Source: an uncultured Anaerococcus sp.
GTDB taxonomy: Bacteria; Bacillota; Clostridia; Tissierellales; Peptoniphilaceae
Assembly: GCA_943914475.1 (NCBI GenBank)
Contig: CALUCE010000005.1
Span: 1-64,000 of the forward strand
Length of the DNA: 64,000 nucleotides
Direction: 5' to 3'
In this document: piece after piece, positions 61,864 through 64,000 of the stretch
Numbering within the stretch: the first letter of the stretch is position 1
Layout of the letters: each line of letters begins with the position of its first letter
Position numbers and translations under genes: made by a program
The notes under the pieces: model-generated
Seen by the model: only the letters and a program-made list of their open reading frames with translations
Told to the model about the DNA's origin: nothing
Databases searched by the model: none

Positions 61864-62775
61864 TTATATTATCTCATGACCTGCAGCCTTATAGATGTCA
61901 TACCATTCTTTTCTTGAAAGCTCTATATCAGCTCCCTTTATTCCATCAACAAGTCTTTCTGTATTTGTCGTACCAAGCACAGGATTGATATCATATGGAA
62001 GTCTTCTTATCCAAGCCACAACTATGGCATTTACCCCGACCTTGTATTTTTCAGCAAGCTCATTAAGCTTTTCATTTAGTTCTTTATAGTCATCATTTCC
62101 TATAAAAGTCCCTTCTATAAAGCCGTGTTGGAAGGGTGACCAGGCTTGGATTTTGATATCATTTAACATACAATAATCAAAAACTTCCCCATCAGTATCA
62201 GCAGATCCTTCAAATTTTGTATTGGCAAGGGCTATATGCTCTAGGGAAAGGGCATGGACTGGTGAGAATTGCAACTGGTTAAAGACTAGCTTTTCATCAA
62301 GGCCTCTTTGTAAAAGCTCAATTCTTCTGGCAGGAAAGTTACTTACACCAAAGTTTAAGACCTTGCCTTCTTTTTTAAGGTCATTAAAGATCTCATTTAC
62401 CTCCCCTTCATCCATCAACAAGTCTGGCCTATGGAGCAATAAGACATCCAGGTAGTCAGTTTTTAAGTCCTTTAGGGATTTTTCTACAGACTCTCTGATA
62501 TGGTCCTTGGAAAAATCAAAGCGTCCATCTGTAATTCCACACTTGGATTGTAGGATCATGTCTTGGCGAAGAGCCTTATTTTTTTCTAAAAAATTTCCAA
62601 AAACTTCCTGACTCTTTCCCTTTCCGTAAATATCCGCATGGTCAAAAAAGTTCACCCCATGGTCAAGGGCCGTTTTGATATGCCTATCAAGGTCCTTTTC
62701 CTCCATAGAATCATATCTCATACAGCCTGCTATAACTTGGCTTACTTTTTTTCCCTCAAAATCAAAATATTTCAT
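61864..62775 (-). CDS. Aldo/keto reductase
   Basis: 303-aa NADPH-type oxidoreductase of the AKR family with the catalytic residues in FFDHADIYGKGKS (Asp, Tyr), LQSKCGI (Lys) and LLLHRPDLL (His). It is of the YdhF-like group. The natural substrate is unknown. GTG 62781 opens the frame, but ATG 62775 fits the GAGGTG site. Confidence 0.9.
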   Translation of the reverse strand: MKYFDFEGKKVSQVIAGCMRYDSMEEKDLDRHIKTALDHGVNFFDHADIYGKGKSQEVFGNFLEKNKALRQDMILQSKCGITDGRFDFSKDHIRESVEKSLKDLKTDYLDVLLLHRPDLLMDEGEVNEIFNDLKKEGKVLNFGVSNFPARRIELLQRGLDEKLVFNQLQFSPVHALSLEHIALANTKFEGSADTDGEVFDYCMLNDIKIQAWSPFQHGFIEGTFIGNDDYKELNEKLNELAEKYKVGVNAIVVAWIRRLPYDINPVLGTTNTERLVDGIKGADIELSRKEWYDIYKAAGHEII

Positions 62776-62964
62776 ATCCACCTCTTTATTTATCTTTACT
62801 TCATTTTGCCTAATAAGTTCTTACCCTTCTTAAAGACTTCTTAAGAAAATAAAAAAACAAAAATTTTCCATAATCCTATAAATTTTATAGGCAAGCTTAA
62901 AAATAAATTGACAATTCAAATATAAAAATGTTATATTTTAAATATAAATATAAAAGAGGCTATA

Positions 62965-63990
62965 ATGAAAAGTATAAAAAGAATTGTTTTAACCATAGCT
63001 CTTGCAGGTACAATATTTTCTTTTAACAAAATAGACTCAAGGGCAGAAAAAATTATTGTTAACCACGACCTAAGTCCAGGGGTAAATGTGAGGAGTGACA
63101 AATCCGACACAGCTGATATCCTTGGCGGCATAGACTACCAAGACATCTATGATGTCAAGGACGAAGATGATAACTGGATTAAGATCAAATACCAGGGAAA
63201 AGATGCCTATGTAGGCAAACAATGGTTCTTTAAGCTTGAAGATTACAAGCTTATAAGAGATACCGAGCTTAAAAAGACCAGGTCAAAAAAATCCAAAAGC
63301 TTAAAAACCCTAAAAAAAGATAAGGATAAGGTTACTATCCTTGAGATATATTCCGATGACATGGCAAAGGTAATCTACAAGGACAGCCTGGGCTATGTAA
63401 AGCTAAGAGATATAGAACTTTATCAAGAAAAATACAAGGACCAAAAAAAAGCCAAGGAAAAGCTTAAGGAAACCAACAAAACCTTAAAAAAATATGAAGA
63501 CTTTGGCAAATTTTCCGACTATAAGTGCAAGGACGGCAATTTTATAAAAACAAGAAAAGAAGTTGACGACAATGACTACCAAGATATCCAATACATAGAG
63601 CAAAAAATTACCTATGAATATTTTGATGTCACTGGAGATGGAGCTGATATCTATTGGTATGCAACAAACTTTTTGGGAAATCCCTATGTTTATGGAGGTA
63701 ATGACCTTATAAACGGTATAGATTGTTCAGGTTTCACCCAACAAGTTTATGGAGAATTTGGTATAGGTCTACCTAGGATTGCCCAAGACCAATACTCAGT
63801 GGGCTACAGTGTAAAGCTTGGCGAAGAAAAGGCAGGAGACCTTGTCTTTTATGGAACAAGTGCTGACCACATCACCCACGTTGCCATAGCAGATGGCAAG
63901 GGCGGTATTATCCATGCCTCTAGCCCAAAAACTGGAATTATAACTTCCTATATAGGAAATCCCTATGGGATAAAAAGAATTATTGAATAA
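62965..63990 (+). CDS. Secreted SH3b-NlpC/P60 protein, second copy
   Basis: 341 aa. It has a signal peptide (about 1-28), two SH3b domains (about 30-150), a Lys-rich region predicted to be helical, and an NlpC/P60 domain with IDCSGFTQQVYGEFG and ITHVAIADG. Its catalytic domain is clearly related to that of the hydrolase at 60726 (shared NGxDCSGFTQ), but the linker and tail differ. No WalR-like box was seen upstream; an AGAGG site precedes the ATG. Confidence 0.9.
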   Translation: MKSIKRIVLTIALAGTIFSFNKIDSRAEKIIVNHDLSPGVNVRSDKSDTADILGGIDYQDIYDVKDEDDNWIKIKYQGKDAYVGKQWFFKLEDYKLIRDTELKKTRSKKSKSLKTLKKDKDKVTILEIYSDDMAKVIYKDSLGYVKLRDIELYQEKYKDQKKAKEKLKETNKTLKKYEDFGKFSDYKCKDGNFIKTRKEVDDNDYQDIQYIEQKITYEYFDVTGDGADIYWYATNFLGNPYVYGGNDLINGIDCSGFTQQVYGEFGIGLPRIAQDQYSVGYSVKLGEEKAGDLVFYGTSADHITHVAIADGKGGIIHASSPKTGIITSYIGNPYGIKRIIE

Positions 63991-64000
63991 AATTTATACA

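Noticed and set aside
1..64000. Prophage, insertion sequence or integrase
   Set aside because: No transposase, integrase or phage structural gene is present. The inverted hairpins around the selD operon are not accompanied by mobility genes.

Overview
The window looks like part of the chromosome of a low-GC, strictly anaerobic, amino-acid-fermenting Firmicute. The gene set (selenium-dependent glycine reductase, hybrid cluster protein, a 2-hydroxyacyl-CoA dehydratase-like system, PPi-type phosphofructokinase, glutamine synthetase III) and the AT-rich codon use fit Gram-positive anaerobic cocci such as Anaerococcus or Peptoniphilus. That assignment is inferred from gene content, not from a marker gene.

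The left third (1-20 kb) is a selenium island. selD, yedF, a small DUF3343 protein and a cysteine desulfurase-like enzyme (230-3240, +) would make and deliver activated selenium. selA and selB (13464-16668, +) and the selenocysteine tRNA (16678-16772, -) complete the selenocysteine insertion machinery. Between them lies the glycine reductase operon on the minus strand (grdX, trxB, trxA, grdE, grdA, grdB, grdC, grdD; 13174 down to 5740). GrdA and GrdB each contain an in-frame UGA read as selenocysteine. The operon starts with a consensus promoter, a single-aptamer glycine riboswitch and an intrinsic terminator. Downstream, a four-gene operon (19923-16901, -) encodes a dehydratase-type ATPase activator, two HgdA/HgdB-like subunits (one of double-cubane type) and a second DUF3343 protein. 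Two tandem sodium:alanine/glycine symporters (20144-23233) could import the glycine.

The middle (23-41 kb) holds a Crp/Fnr regulator beside hcp, which has a palindrome centred near -41.5; a PTS plus split-transketolase operon with its PRD regulator; sugar kinase and HAD genes; a LanFEG/CprABC-like ABC transporter with a two-component system whose response regulator is frameshifted; a tandem-domain polyphosphate:AMP phosphotransferase; and a PPi-type phosphofructokinase.

The right part (41-64 kb) holds uvrBA; an SmtB-type metal regulon (arsR-HMA protein and a separate Zn/Cd P-type ATPase sharing the same operator, with ald on the opposite strand between them); two paralogous membrane proteins of unknown function; a DUF2089 regulator with a small membrane protein whose start is disrupted at a homopolymer; an MFS transporter; a D-glycerate cluster (permease, kinase, 2-hydroxyacid dehydrogenase); glutamine synthetase III; an HD protein; an aldo/keto reductase; and two secreted SH3-NlpC/P60 cell-wall hydrolases, one preceded by a WalR-like box.

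The least explained sequence is 3241-3742, which has no gene but carries a GC-rich candidate structured RNA ending in a terminator, a 34-bp tandem repeat and hairpins sharing one loop sequence.
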